Source: Strigops habroptila (Eukaryota > Chordata > Aves > Psittaciformes > Psittacidae). Taken from it: a stretch of DNA of 64,000 nucleotides. The notes under the pieces are model-generated. The model was given only the letters and a program-made list of their open reading frames with translations, was not told the origin of the DNA and did no database searches. Of the stretch, positions 53,073-63,957 are shown in pieces. The translations under genes were made by a program, and so were the position numbers. How positions within the stretch are numbered: position 1 is the first letter of the stretch; each line of letters begins with the position of its first letter. The stretch is taken from contig NC_044277.2 of the NCBI RefSeq assembly GCF_004027225.2, positions 67,852,400-67,916,399 on the forward strand. The letters run 5' to 3'.

Positions 53073-56000
53073 AACAGGTCACTCAGAATTAAAAGGAAAA
53101 TAAAATAATTTGAAGCAAAAATAAATAAAAAAATAAGACCTCTCCTATCCCCTTTTTGCAACAGAAGGAAAAAAGCAAAAGCAAGAGAAGTTTTCCTGAA
53201 ATATATAGCTGTTCTGTGTTGTTCACAAGTAAATAAGACCAATGTGGAAAATATCTACAGATGCCTCCCTTGGTTGACCTTGTTCCCTTTCCGTCTTGAT
53301 GCAGGTAACATTTAGCACAGCGCGTGGCGAACGCCGACTCAGTTAGCAGCACTGCTCTGCCACACTCCAGGCCACAAAAGGCTAGGAATGCTGCACGTTC
53401 AGCTCCAGTGACGGAGAAAATGCTCCGTATCATTCATTAGCAGTCCCCTCCAAGTTAATTACAGGACAGAGCGGACAGCTGCTGAAGAGGGTTCCACCCC
53501 ATCTTTGGGCTGGGAAAGCAAGGCCTCCGGGGCAGGGCCTGGAATATACAGCAAAGAAAGAACAACAGGGTGGGGGAACCTTGTGAGATCGAGATCGAAG
53601 TGAAACCCAGATGACTCATCAGAAAGTGAATGTTCCTATTTTGGCAAGAGGCTGAAACAGCAGCCCTGGGTTGCGCTGCAGCACAGCAACAAATGACCCT
53701 GAGCGCTTGGGACAAACTCCTGTGCACGTTGATACTCCTAACAGTAGGGGTTATTTGACATCTCATTAAGCTAGAGGTTTACATGACAATTAACACATTA
53801 ATTAGCAGCATCTTTTTCACAGGTGGAACTTTGGCTTGAGATTTCAACGTTTTTAGACAACTGTTTCATAGGTGAAAAAGAAAGAATAGTTTCCTATGAC
53901 TCAAGTTGACAATGACTTATATCCAGCACTGGCAAAGGAGTAGACTGGTCTATGTACTGAGGGATGCTGCAACCAGACGATGGTCTTTCCCAGAATTTCT
54001 ATGCAAGGAGGTCCTCCTTGTACCTCTGCAGCCTGCCACTCAAAGCATAGCCCTTAGCACAGGCAAGATGCCAGGCTGGCCACTTCAAAAGGTGACCATA
54101 AAAGGCCTAAGGTACCACAAAGTTGCACAGAGGCAGAGCAAAGCCTGGACTTGAACAAGCAGTAGCTGCCATTTCTCAGCTCCAGCCTCCGACCTGTGTG
54201 GCTCCCTACTACAAAAATCCCTTTGATTAGATCTATAGACATATGATCCGTGAGAAAACAATTCCACAAAGATGAAAAAGCAATCATGCTAATTTCACTG
54301 AAAATAGGCATCAGCTGTGAGAGAATGTCTACTGCCCTAGAGCTTCACGTTTCAGATAAAGAACTAATAATTTCTACCAGAGATCACTTTAAAGAAGAGT
54401 TGGTACTCAAGTATGGATTTCCTTAAACTGCAAGCACGTTTCTGAGGTTTTTGCTCAATACCACCTTTAATTTCTACTACATTTTGAGAGAATTGATTTG
54501 CGGATATATGAGATTTAGAGCACTGGAAATGGAATGAAAGGAAGAAAAAATTGGAGGCTGGAACTAGAACTTGTAGCTTTCAAGATTGGGGGGGGTTCTG
54601 ATATTCATTGAGTCCCTTCCCTGTCAGATGGATGTTGCCAACCCATCGAAAATGGTGACATGCTTTATATATATTATCTTTCACTTCCCTCAGGTACATA
54701 CTGCAAGGAAGTCGTGTTCTAAACAATGTCTAAACAACCATCGTATTAATCTTTTACATATTTGGGCACTCAAAGCACACATAATTCACTGTGTAGTGGT
54801 CTTATCTATCATACCACTTAAAAAATAAAACCATGCTCAGGAGGAACACTAGAAAACTTTCCCTTTAATTAGCTTTTCAAAGCTATCATATTTTTTAGAA
54901 TATGATTTATTCCTTTTATTTATCAGCCTGCCTTGTTTCAGATGGATACTGTCTGACTGACCTCTAGATACCCTTGCATTTGCTGTGTGATATCCCCTGA
55001 ATGTCAATGTTTCAATTCTTCATCTTTCATTTCCCAAACGTTTCTTATTGGTCACTTCTGGTACCAGTGGCAGCTGAAGTGGAAGTTTATCCTCTGATAA
55101 TCTGTACTGCTTTAATGGTTCCCAGCATCCTGAGGATATTTTCCAAGTGTTATGGTGACACCAGCTGAGATCTTGGCGATAGAAAAGTGTTTCATATGCT
55201 TATTTCCTAACTTAGTCTCTTGGGGTTTTTTTCTGCTTTCCCAACCCTCTGTCAACCCCTTGATTTCTGTGGCTTAACTCCTTTTGTTATTGCTATATTC
55301 TTTGTTATCACTTCTCAGTATCTCTCTGATAATAAAGCCTTTGAAGAATCTGAGGGCATTCACACCATGCATCCAAAATCTCTTCATAAATTTCTACAAA
55401 CCTCCAAGTCACATTTGTCTAACAGCTTAGCAAAAATCCCCCTATAAAAAAGGAACAACACTAGTCACATCTTCTTCATATATTTATCTGCAGAGTCTCA
55501 GAACTATAGCACATAATCCTTCTAAAATGATGAGCATGTTTCAAACAGTTCTAATATAAAATATTACACATAAACCAAGTCACCAGTTTTAGCCTGTCTC
55601 CAAAATAACATATGCTTAGAAATGCTTATCCTTGTAGCATCACTATCCTCTTTCTGGGTTTGTTTTTTTTTTTTTTCCCCCAGGATAAAATTAGTCTTGC
55701 ACCAGCATGCCTGAAAAAGCAGAATCCTCATATAATTTCAATCACTTGCTCAGTTTGCTCATGACTTTCCTACAGCTGACTGAACACCTATTATCTCATT
55801 TGAAAGAGAAGCTGTGAGTTTGCTCACCTCATTCACCTGCAGGATCTTTGAAATGCCTCCTCTTCTGTTCCTTCCAAAGAGTGCCTTCCCGCATCTCCCA
55901 GTCCATTCCCGAGTCCGCTGAACACGCAGTCATCAGTAAGTTCTGGCTAAGTTATCCTGCGCAACTCTGAAGAAAACAGGAGAGAGTCACAGATGCTACG

Positions 56001-58664
56001 GAAGGTCGTCTTTGCTCTCTTTGAAAATTTTGTTTTCTTGGTGGTCTGTCACAGTCAGGTCTCCAGTAGTAAACTGAACAACCTATCCTCCTGGCTCTTC
56101 TCTCCTTCTTTTTCTTTTCTGTAAACACATAATCCGTGCTTCAAATCCTTTAGGTACCACAAACTGTATTTCTCTATTGCCCTCTACTGACTGCGTGCTA
56201 ACACCGCCTTCCCGGAGAATTGGCGAGCAACAAATAACACAGTACGCTCTCCTCCACCGCCCGCCCTCCAATCAATAATGATACACGATGACCAAAAGTC
56301 AACACAAATCATTCTATTTTTTCCTTTGTTACAAAACACCAGGCAAGATTTACGGCTTGTTGGCCAGCCGTGGTAGCTGCAAAACACTAAACAGCAGAAG
56401 CAGGAAGCAGTTAGTAACGCAGGTCTGCTAATGTGGGTTTTTTGGTGAATAAAAGCCAGGAAAAAGTACAGACGAACACATTCTGCCTTGAAATGTGGGC
56501 GAACTCACACTGATGCCATAAATACTGTACCAGGAAGCTGAGGATTATCTGGTTTTAAAGGACTGGTCCTGCCAGCACTGGATGCACAGAAATACTGACT
56601 TTTGATGGGAGTTCAGCAGAAGGGGGCTCGTACAGAGCCATGAATTGGTGGCCATGGTTTCTTGTTCATTTTCCCTTTGTCTCTACAGTTTTATTTGCTT
56701 GGTACATCCAGCACCACATCTAAAACGAGAAACACGGCTCCTGCCTTTCCTGCCTCATGAGACAGGTACTGGGACAACGCACATGGCACACTGTATACGA
56801 ATGGCACTGAGAGGTGCTGTGTGCACTGCTTGTCGGACAAAAATGGTCTATAATGCACAGAGAAACCAGTGAACTAACATTAAAAAAATTGAATTGCCCA
56901 GCAGTTTCAAGAACAGAAAAAAAAAATGCATAAGCATTCAGACAGACTGGAAGAGACTGAGGGGGAAAGAAAACCAGGGGTAAAATGACTCTAAGAAGAG
57001 GGTGGGGAGGGAAGGAGAGAAATTAAAACCGCATCCTTTGCATTGTATTAGTCACTGCTTAATTAGTACGGTACAGTGCTTGTTAACCAGGTCACTCTGG
57101 TCCTTGCTCTCACAAAAAGTAAGTTATCCCAAGGTGCTAGCGCAAGCGCTGTGGCCCACCTGCACCACTCCAGGGGCAGGGAGCAGCCAGGTCCCAGCTC
57201 CAGACCACAGAAAAATCCCCAGCACGTTTTCCTTTTGCTGGGAGAGTACATGGCACTATCCTGCCTCACCATTTCCCCTCTGCAACCAACTCCCCTACTG
57301 GGAAAACATAGTTAAGAAACAGTAGAAACAGGCCTACCCCCCAGAAAAAGTGTTGAAATTATTTTCACTTACTTGTATGCAAAAAATGAATTTCTTTTTT
57401 CCCCCACCACTATTAGTAAATGGGAATATTTCATTTGCCAAAATTCTGCTAACTGATGAACACTGGTTGTGTTTTAAATAGCTGTTAAGTGACATCCCTG
57501 CTCTCCCACTCAGAAAAGGCAGAGTTCACACAAACCCATCATCAAAAACGCCAGCAACTTGGCAACAAAAAATGTGATATCGAAGGGTCCATTGGAAAAT
57601 TCATTTTTAGTTCAAAAATAAAGTCAGCAGAGGCCCTAATTGTAGCTATTATGAACATTTCATTAATAAGCCCAGATTTATTGACTGCACTGTAATGCTC
57701 TCTTATTAAAGGAAGTCTAGAAATTCAATTTTTCGCATGCTTTTCTACTCCTGATGCCCTCGGCTACTCCATGCTAGAAAATAAGAAATAATTATATTTA
57801 TTCAAATTCCATGATGGAATATTGAAGCCTGCTCAGATGAACACCCCTCCTAAATGAGCACCATTACCAATAGATCAAAGAAGAAGAATGTCTAGCAAAT
57901 GAATGGGGCCGAGGGAATTAATAAAACACACATCAAACGTTGAAAAGCTGAGGGTGTTTTTTCTTTTTAATAGGAGCACATTTCCAGAATGATAAAGCAA
58001 AGCATTGATATCGTAAAAGTCGGCAAATACAACTCTCTAAGACTTGTGTTCAAATCTTACAGAGCAGGCATTCTTTATTGCAGCGCTGGAGGCACAGGGG
58101 ATCCTTCCACCAAACCCCTCTGCCTGGCATTCTCAAAAGCAGACGTTATATGATAGTAATACATACATGTTCATTAGATTTCCCGGAAAAGTTACATATA
58201 TATATATATTTAAATCATTTCTTGAATCTCATGGATAACGTTTCTCTTTTACCAATGTTTTACCAGAGTTTGCTCACAGGGGCCAAGGCCGACGCCCTTT
58301 TGTCTTATTTTGTTTACACGGACACCTATTCCACTCCTACTTCAACATTTCCTGCCAAATCGCTCATCACGGAATGTACAGGAGGAGACAGCTCAGTGAC
58401 TGTCTGCCAGGCTTAGCCCAGTCCATAAAGATTAACCCTTTATGGTCCGAGCAAGTCGAGTATCAGCATGTAGTTGCCAAAATTCATCAGAAGGCATTTA
58501 AACAGAGCGGGGGATCACTGAAGTTCAGCGCATTTGAACATGGAGCGGCGTTCCGGAGCCGCGGGATGGATTTTTTCACAACTCCTGACAAAAACATCCA
58601 TTTTTTTCCCCCTGAGGTAAAAGTTTTCTTTCCGACAGAAAAAACCCGAACAACTTTTAACACC
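53073..58664. other. Intergenic upstream of C18orf21/RMP24
   Basis: No exon recognised. Holds a T-run at about 55,663-55,676, an (AT)n run near 58,195-58,210 and an AT-rich candidate element at 57,540-57,720. GC content climbs from about 58,540 toward the CpG island. Confidence 0.5.
57540..57720. promoter_or_regulatory. Candidate conserved element upstream of C18orf21/RMP24
   Basis: Non-repetitive AT-rich block with TAATTG (57,637-57,642) and ATTAA (57,662-57,666), about 1.5 kb from the promoter. The call rests on composition and motif density only. Confidence 0.2.
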
Positions 58665-59085
58665 TGAAGGCACAGGCGGCTCGGGAACACGGCCACCGCT
58701 TCCCACCGGGCGCAACGCGAAGGGGGCGGGCGTCTCTTTCCCCTCCCGCCTCCTCCGCCGCTCTCCACAGCACCGGGGCCACCCGCGCCCCGTCCCTCAC
58801 AGCTCCCCGGCGAAGCCTCCCCCCCTGCCAGCGGTGGAACATGGGCTGCTCCCCCGGCTCGCCCCGCAGCAAGGGCCGCGCCCCTTCCCCCTCACCCGGC
58901 CCAACGCGCGGGGGGCAGCGCGGGCCCGTCCGAGCCCGGAACCATGGTGCTGCGGCCGCGAGTACCCGCCGGGCCTCGGCGAAGCGCTGCACATTCCTTC
59001 CCCCCCCCACCTTCCTCCCGTTTTCCCCTCCCCGCCCGCCGGACCTGGCTGTCGGCGGCTTCCGGCGGGGCGGGCGCTGGGCGGC

Positions 59086-59165
59086 ATGGTGCGGCAGCGG
59101 CGGTTCCAGGCGGTGGCAGCGGAGGGGCTGGCGGCCGCCTGCCCGGGACAGGCGCGGTTCCTGCT
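59086..59165 (+). CDS. RMP24: C18orf21/RMP24 ortholog, coding exon 1
   Basis: Encodes 26 codons plus two bases. The start ATG has G at -3 and G at +4, a strong Kozak context. The product begins MVRQRRFQ and ends CPGQARFL; CPGQAR-LL is also the end of this exon's counterpart in human C18orf21. The donor is GTAAGC at 59,166; reading through it gives an immediate in-frame TAA, so splicing is needed. Human C18orf21 is a protein of about 220 residues, reported recently (from recall) as an RNase MRP-specific subunit, hence the symbol RMP24. It would act in the nucleolus on pre-rRNA. The gene runs off the window's right edge. Confidence 0.93.
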
Positions 59166-59195
59166 GTAAGCGCCCCGCGGCGTGACGCGGCAGCC

Positions 59196-59231
59196 CGTGG
59201 GGAGGAGGGGAGGGAAGGGAAGGGAAGGGGG
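59196..59231 (+). repeat. GGGA-rich tract in intron 1
   Basis: Repeated GGGAA/GGGGA units with at least four runs of three or more G, so G-quadruplex formation is possible. It lies right after exon 1 in the CpG island. Confidence 0.7.
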
Positions 59232-59369
59232 AAGCGAAGCGACGAGGGAACGAGGCTGGAGGGGGTGGGAACGGAGGGAACCGGTGACGCACGTGGGTAG
59301 CCCCGCCCCGTGTCCTCGCGCCTGCCGCGGCGCGCCGCCGCGTGGCCCGTGGCCGTGACGTGCCGGTGA

Positions 59370-59391
59370 TGTGACGTGACGTGACGTGACG
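59370..59391 (+). repeat. (GTGAC)n pentanucleotide array with CRE-like sites, intron 1
   Basis: Four tandem GTGAC units create repeated TGACGTGA words, close to the cAMP-response element TGACGTCA. A further TGACGTG lies at 59,356. It lies 25 bases before exon 2. CREB/ATF binding is inference from the motif. Confidence 0.75.
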
Positions 59392-59416
59392 CTGTGCCTT
59401 TCGTTCTCCCGCGCAG

Positions 59417-59439
59417 GTGGACGCTCGGCAGCTCCCGAG
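59417..59439 (+). CDS. RMP24: C18orf21/RMP24 ortholog, coding exon 2 (23-nt microexon)
   Basis: Acceptor CGCAG at 59,412-59,416, after a pyrimidine-rich TTTCGTTCTCCC. The first base completes Leu27, then W-T-L-G-S-S-R and one carry base. Trp right after LL is also present in human C18orf21. I place the donor at the GC of GAG|GCGAGT (59,440-59,441), a GC-AG intron. That gives the carry base needed for exon 3 to begin at 60,358 and keeps Trp-to-CPYC spacing the same as in human (from recall). The alternative is a normal GT donor at 59,444 joined to an acceptor at 60,378-60,379, also open but five residues shorter. Both isoforms may exist. Confidence 0.75.
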
Positions 59440-59484
59440 GCGAGTGAGGGGTCCGGCCGCGGCGGAGGAGAGGCGCTGCCCCGC

Positions 59485-59511
59485 CGTGCCGTGCCGTGCC
59501 GTGCCGTGCCG
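59485..59511 (+). repeat. (GTGCC)n pentanucleotide array, intron 2
   Basis: About five tandem GTGCC units, 45 bases after exon 2. Its unit differs by one base from the GTGAC array on the other side of the exon. Confidence 0.8.
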
Positions 59512-59699
59512 CGGGGGGACAGCCCGGCCCCCTTCCCTGCCTCCGCATCCCCCCCTGCCAGGGTGGGCTTCGGGGCTGCTGGTGGGAGTGGTGTGCTAGG
59601 CAGCGGGGTCCGGGCCATCCCCTCTGCGTTTGGAGGGGGGTGCTGGAGTGCGGCTCTGGCAGCAGGAGGTAGTGAGGTAGATGAGCATGCTTCTTACTG

Positions 59700-59917
59700 T
59701 TAGGTATAAGGAAGAAGTTCTTTGCTGTGAGGATGGTGAGGCACTGGAATGGGTTGCCCAAGGAAGTTGTGGATGCTCCATCCCTGGCGGTGTTCAAGGC
59801 CAGCTTGGACAGTCTTGGGCGACATGGTTTAGTGCGAGGTGTCCCTGCCCATGGCAGGGGGGTTGGAACTAGATGATCTTATGGTCCTTTCCAACTCTTA
59901 CTATTCTATGATTCTAT
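59700..59917 (+). mobile_element. CR1 LINE 3' end (5'-truncated) in intron 2 of C18orf21/RMP24
   Basis: About 218 bases in sense orientation. It contains the AAGGAAGAAGTT..., GCACTGGAATGGGTTGCCCA, GTGTCCCTGCCCATGGCAGG and GGTTGGAACTAGATGATCTT segments of the CR1 3' region, and ends with CTATTCTATGATTCTAT. Low divergence suggests a younger copy than the others here. The open frames it carries on either strand are LINE remnants, not host genes. Confidence 0.95.
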
Positions 59918-60104
59918 TAGATCTGAAATTTGTCTCAAAATATTTCTCCAACCCCAGCTGAGATGCTGTCCTTTTCTTGCACGTAAAGCAGGCAGAGAGC
60001 TTTATGAGGCTTTGATGTCACTGATTTGGCAGAAGAGTGTGCCTGCATGGACCTCCTTGCGGAATTGTGAGCCTTTGCCATTAAATATTTTTCGGAAGGA
60101 ATTG

Positions 60105-60138
60105 CATTTTTTATTTTTTTTTATTTTTTTTTTTTTAG
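60105..60138 (+). repeat. T-rich simple repeat in intron 2
   Basis: T-runs separated by single A bases (TTTTATTTTT-like), ending in a long T-run. Confidence 0.85.
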
Positions 60139-60357
60139 GAAAATTGGCAATTACATCTTGTGTAAACTTAAACTTAGGATGATTTATGCTCAGCTGGGCA
60201 CGTACTGGTGCTCTTGCATTCTAGTTGTACCTGAAGCATAGCATAAAGACACATCAACCTAGATAATGTTAAAATAGAAACATGCCGTTCTAATGTTTGC
60301 CTGTAAGCCATAATTATTTCATGTAAGTTTTACTTTTCTACCTTTATTAATACATAG

Positions 60358-60557
60358 ATAAGGAACATGGATTAGAAAGGGTATGTCCTTACTGCTTCCA
60401 GTTCCTGGTTCCTGATAGCCACCGGGTGCGTCTCAAACCAAAGATGAAAGTGACTCCACAGATAGAGAAGATTCTGAGACGAGAGGCGAAAAACCGCAAA
60501 CTTAATATGAAACAGACAAAGCTTCTAAAAAAGTACAGGGAGTCAAGAAGTGTTCTG
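60358..60557 (+). CDS. RMP24: C18orf21/RMP24 ortholog, coding exon 3
   Basis: Acceptor TAG at 60,355-60,357, after a pyrimidine-rich TTTTACTTTTCTACC. With the carried G it encodes 67 residues starting D-K-E-H. It holds the first zinc-ribbon pair, C44-P-Y-C47, followed by FQFLVPDSHRVRLKPK. The CPYCFQ, LV and RVRLKPK words match human C18orf21, so orthology is firm. The rest is strongly basic (K/R-rich, RREAKNRKL), fitting RNA contact. The exon ends in SRSVL, with donor GTAAGG at 60,558. CxxC...CxxC ribbons with basic surroundings also occur in Rpr2/Rpp21/Snm1 proteins of RNase P and MRP, which supports the proposed role. Confidence 0.96.
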
Positions 60558-63500
60558 GTAAGGCTATTTACTTGGAACTGCCAAATACCTGATATTTCCC
60601 TGAAACCTTTCAGTGGCATGGAAAAGAAGATATGGAAATCCTTCTTTTAGAAGAGGAGGTCACACCTACACATATCTCTTTTTTTTTTTCAGGAGCATGT
60701 AACTCTTCCTTTCTTTTGGGATAAGTTCACAATCAAAATTCTTAGAATCTCCCCTCCACAGTAGAGAGAGCATGAGCACAGCGACAAGAACAGTAAGCTT
60801 CCCCTCCCCCCAAAACCAAGCCAACCCCACGTGTCACAGAAGCTGCACAAACAGCTCTGTCCTCTCTGTGATGTTTTTAGCAGCAGCACGGGGAGATTCT
60901 GCAGGTACCTAACATCTTGCTGAAAATTAAGTAATTTTTTTCCTGCCAGGAAGCTCCGGTGTTTCCATTTTCAGCATAACTGCAAAAAATGGCAGGAGTT
61001 GCAGGTTTTTGCCTGTTCTTTTTTTTCCTATGAATTCTATTAAATTTCTATGAATTTTCAACTCATAGGTGCAGAGTCTTAGTACAGCCAGTGTACATCC
61101 TAAAATCCATTAGAATCCTTAGAAATCCATTGCTCGGAATACCCCAAAACATGCTTAAGAAGAAAAGCATGCTGTTGACTGAAGGCAGGCTGGTTTTGCC
61201 AATAGGCATAGCTTGACATTTACTGCCTTTGTTTCAGCTCTGAAGGGCTTGAGTGACTCATAGAATGTCATTTTTTTCCCAGTTTTATCAGTTGTGTAAA
61301 AATACATTGGCTCAACAAGCTTTACTTCATTTATTTCAGTAGACTGTCGTGGCCACATCAGATTGTTGTTACCTTCTGTACGAACTGAGTTTTTTACACT
61401 TGTCTGAATATTACTGTTTATAGGAAGTCTTTCAAAACTAAACCATGCAGGTGATTTAACAAGTTAATGTTGCTCCTGGGGTTTCAGTTCTTTTTCCTAG
61501 AATCACTCCGGAATGTAAGATTTAATTACTATTTTTAATACTAACTACTAGTATTTGAAGAATAATAGTATACACTTAATCTAGTGTTGCCAAGGCATGC
61601 ACTACTATTAAAATGGGTTATATGAACGGCTGTTTTGAGAAATGAGACAGCACCCTATTGTGCCTGGCAGTTGCTGGCTGGCACACTTGGCATTTTCTCA
61701 GATGAGAGTCTGCTGGTTTGGGGAGTAAAATTTGTGAAACCCAAAATTATTAGAGTCAATAATATAAAATTAAACTGGAGAAATATCACAGAGGTTCTCA
61801 GCTGTCAGGGCCAAATAAGGTGTTCCAGAAAGGTGCCTTTGCTACTGCGCTCTCCAAATTATAGATCATAGTTGAGCAGCAGAAAGCATCTGAGAAGCCA
61901 GAATATTAGCTTTATTTTTCTGGGATCGCAAACGTTTAGCGTGCATTAAAAACTGTCTCTTTAGACAACTGATGAGCATTGTCCTATGGAATTACAATGG
62001 GTTCTTAGATTTATTCTGTAGCTGGAGAAGTTTGTAGGACATACTGTGCATTGCTGTGAGTTGTTTAAAATCCAGTTTTAAACAGATCCTGTTTAATCTC
62101 TGGGTAATGCTCTAATCTTGGGATGTAATTACAGTTTGCTAAACTTGTGTTCTGCTCAGTTCCTCTTGAGTTTATGCTGTGGGTTATGATTTAAGTATTT
62201 CTGGTCTTAAGTATTTAGAACACTGGCAGCAACTGGCAGCTTTCAAACTTATCATCAATGTAGATCCCTGTAATCTAATACCTGAGGCTTGCCAAAATGA
62301 AAATTTTGAGTGTGGTTGAAAACTTAAACCTAGCAACAATGTGACAGGTTGTGCCTCTGATACCTTTCTTAGCAAGTAGAACTTGATTTGAGAATGCTTC
62401 TGCCATGAAAGGGCATATAACAAAGGAACTACTTCTGAGCTGTTACAAATTGTTGGAGTTAACTGCATATGCAGTTCAGGGAACGGAAACTAGCTGTGCA
62501 GTGCTATGATTAATCCGTCAATTCCTGCATTGTAAGGTGGTCATCTCCATTTATATTCCATGGGGTGCTAAATCATCACGTGATGCTGTTTTGTTTGTTT
62601 TTTCCATCTGAATTTCATTTAGAAGAACTGAAATATACATCAATACCTGAGCTGTATAAGTTAACGATCTTTCTCTTTTTCAGTTTGTTAGGCTGACAAA
62701 ATAACGTCTAGAGACAGTCACAACACAACTGAAAACATTTAATTTTGGCATTTCTAAATGTTATTCTTTCTAAGCAATGTGAGTTTAGGGAAATACACAC
62801 ACTTTGAAATGAAGAACGATTTGGTATAGATGTTCTCAGAACTGCTTAGACGTTTTTGTGACATTCTTTGGAGTATGTTAATTTAACCAGAAACAGCACG
62901 TAACTCTGTTTTTCAGTCAGTGTAATTGTGTGCCTCAAAAAGTTGTCTGACTATATTACTCTCATGTCTCTTAGTAAGAGTAGTTGCCATGGCAGTGAGA
63001 GATGTTAGGAATATCTGACGGTCTCTGTGGCTGTCTGACATTATCTGTTCTGATGCACCTCTGCAATTTACTGTGCTGCTCGAAGTCCCCTGCAGCCTAG
63101 AAGTAAACAGAGAGAAGAGAAAGTGCCCTTTGTTTAGAACCTTTGTTGTAGCAAGTATTTTTGCACTGCAAACAGAAAGAGAATGTAACTCAAAGTTATT
63201 TGTTCGCTAAGATTTGCCGTTATTAGTTGTGGATGGCTGGTTTTGAGAGTTTGGTAATTTAAGTATTTTATCTAAAGACTCCCTGGCAAGTGTGTAATAT
63301 AACTTCATCAGTGGTAGAATACGCTAACAAATTTAGATCACACCGGGTGTCACTGGTTTTTAGCAAAATACGAATACCCCTAGTGTATACTTAAGAGACC
63401 CGATATCCAGTTCAGGTGCTGTTTAATCTTTCTGTTTTGACAGGGTTGTTTTCTGTATTTCACTGTACAACGTTCCAGTCAGAGGTACGGGTCTCCCGAC

Positions 63501-63748
63501 CTTAGTTGCTAGGGAATTGGAGTCATTTCTAGATAAGCCAATAGGATGTGTTTGACTTAGGAAGCCTGAATGAAAATACTAGGTGTAAAGTATGTGTTGC
63601 TCTGTAGTATCTCATGTTTCAGTCAAGCTAATATTTAATTTGTGTCATGATATTTGGAGAATAGTATGGATAATTCTCACAATGGCTTTGTAACATAAAG
63701 GTGGAAAGGCTGAAAGAATGGTTGATACTTCCTTCCTTCTCTCCATAG
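60558..63748 (+). other. RMP24: Intron 3 of C18orf21/RMP24
   Basis: A 3.2-kb intron with GTAAGG donor and a TCTCTCCATAG acceptor. It is ordinary AT-rich DNA with no recognised nested gene, snoRNA boxes or transposon. Open frames inside it are short. Confidence 0.85.
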
Positions 63749-63957
63749 CTGGTTACTTGCAAATCGTGCAACAAAACAACAAGACATTATGGTAAAAGCA
63801 GGGATTTTCTGGCTACCATGACACAAAATTCTGGCACTCCAAGTATTAAATCTACCCTGAGGACACCAGATGTAAAAACTCAGTCTGCAAACAAAGTGAC
63901 ACCTCTAAGCTGCAGTAGGTTGGGACCTAAAGGGAACAGTCCCTCATCATTTCCCAG
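63749..63957 (+). CDS. RMP24: C18orf21/RMP24 ortholog, coding exon 4
   Basis: Acceptor ATAG at 63,745-63,748. It encodes 69 residues plus two bases, starting L-V-T-C105-K-S-C108, the second zinc-ribbon pair, then NKTTRHYGKSRDF. TCK-CN and HGKSR-F-type words match human C18orf21. The later part is Ser/Thr/Lys/Pro-rich and probably disordered, with KSTLRTPDVKT resembling the human SLKTPE region. It ends SFP plus AG, with donor GTACCT at 63,958. The C-terminal part of the protein lies in one or more exons beyond the window. With exons 1-3 this makes about 170 residues. Confidence 0.95.

Larger units (their letters stand above)
58665..59670 (+). promoter_or_regulatory. CpG-island promoter of C18orf21/RMP24
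   Basis: About 1 kb of very GC- and CpG-rich DNA in an otherwise AT-rich window, covering exons 1 and 2. Just before the start codon lie an ETS-type TTCCGG (59,060-59,065) and an Sp1-type GGGGCGGGC (59,067-59,075). No TATA box is seen, which fits a housekeeping promoter. The transcription start is not defined; it is probably within the 100 bases before 59,086. Long minus-strand open frames across the island come from the lack of AT-rich stop codons. Confidence 0.85.

Noticed and set aside
1..58000. GALNT1 exons or other protein-coding genes in the desert
   Set aside because: Synteny suggests GALNT1 should lie to the left, but no exon-like conserved frame with splice sites was found.
58374..58667. 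97-codon plus-strand frame just upstream of the CpG island, considered as a 5' exon
   Set aside because: No similarity to C18orf21 and not needed; exon 1 has its own strong start codon at 59,086.
58657..59797. Long minus-strand open frames (up to 301 codons) across the CpG island
   Set aside because: They overlap each other and the real plus-strand exons, extend into the CR1 copy, and are P/R/G/A-rich as expected when GC-rich DNA lacks stop codons. No domain is visible.
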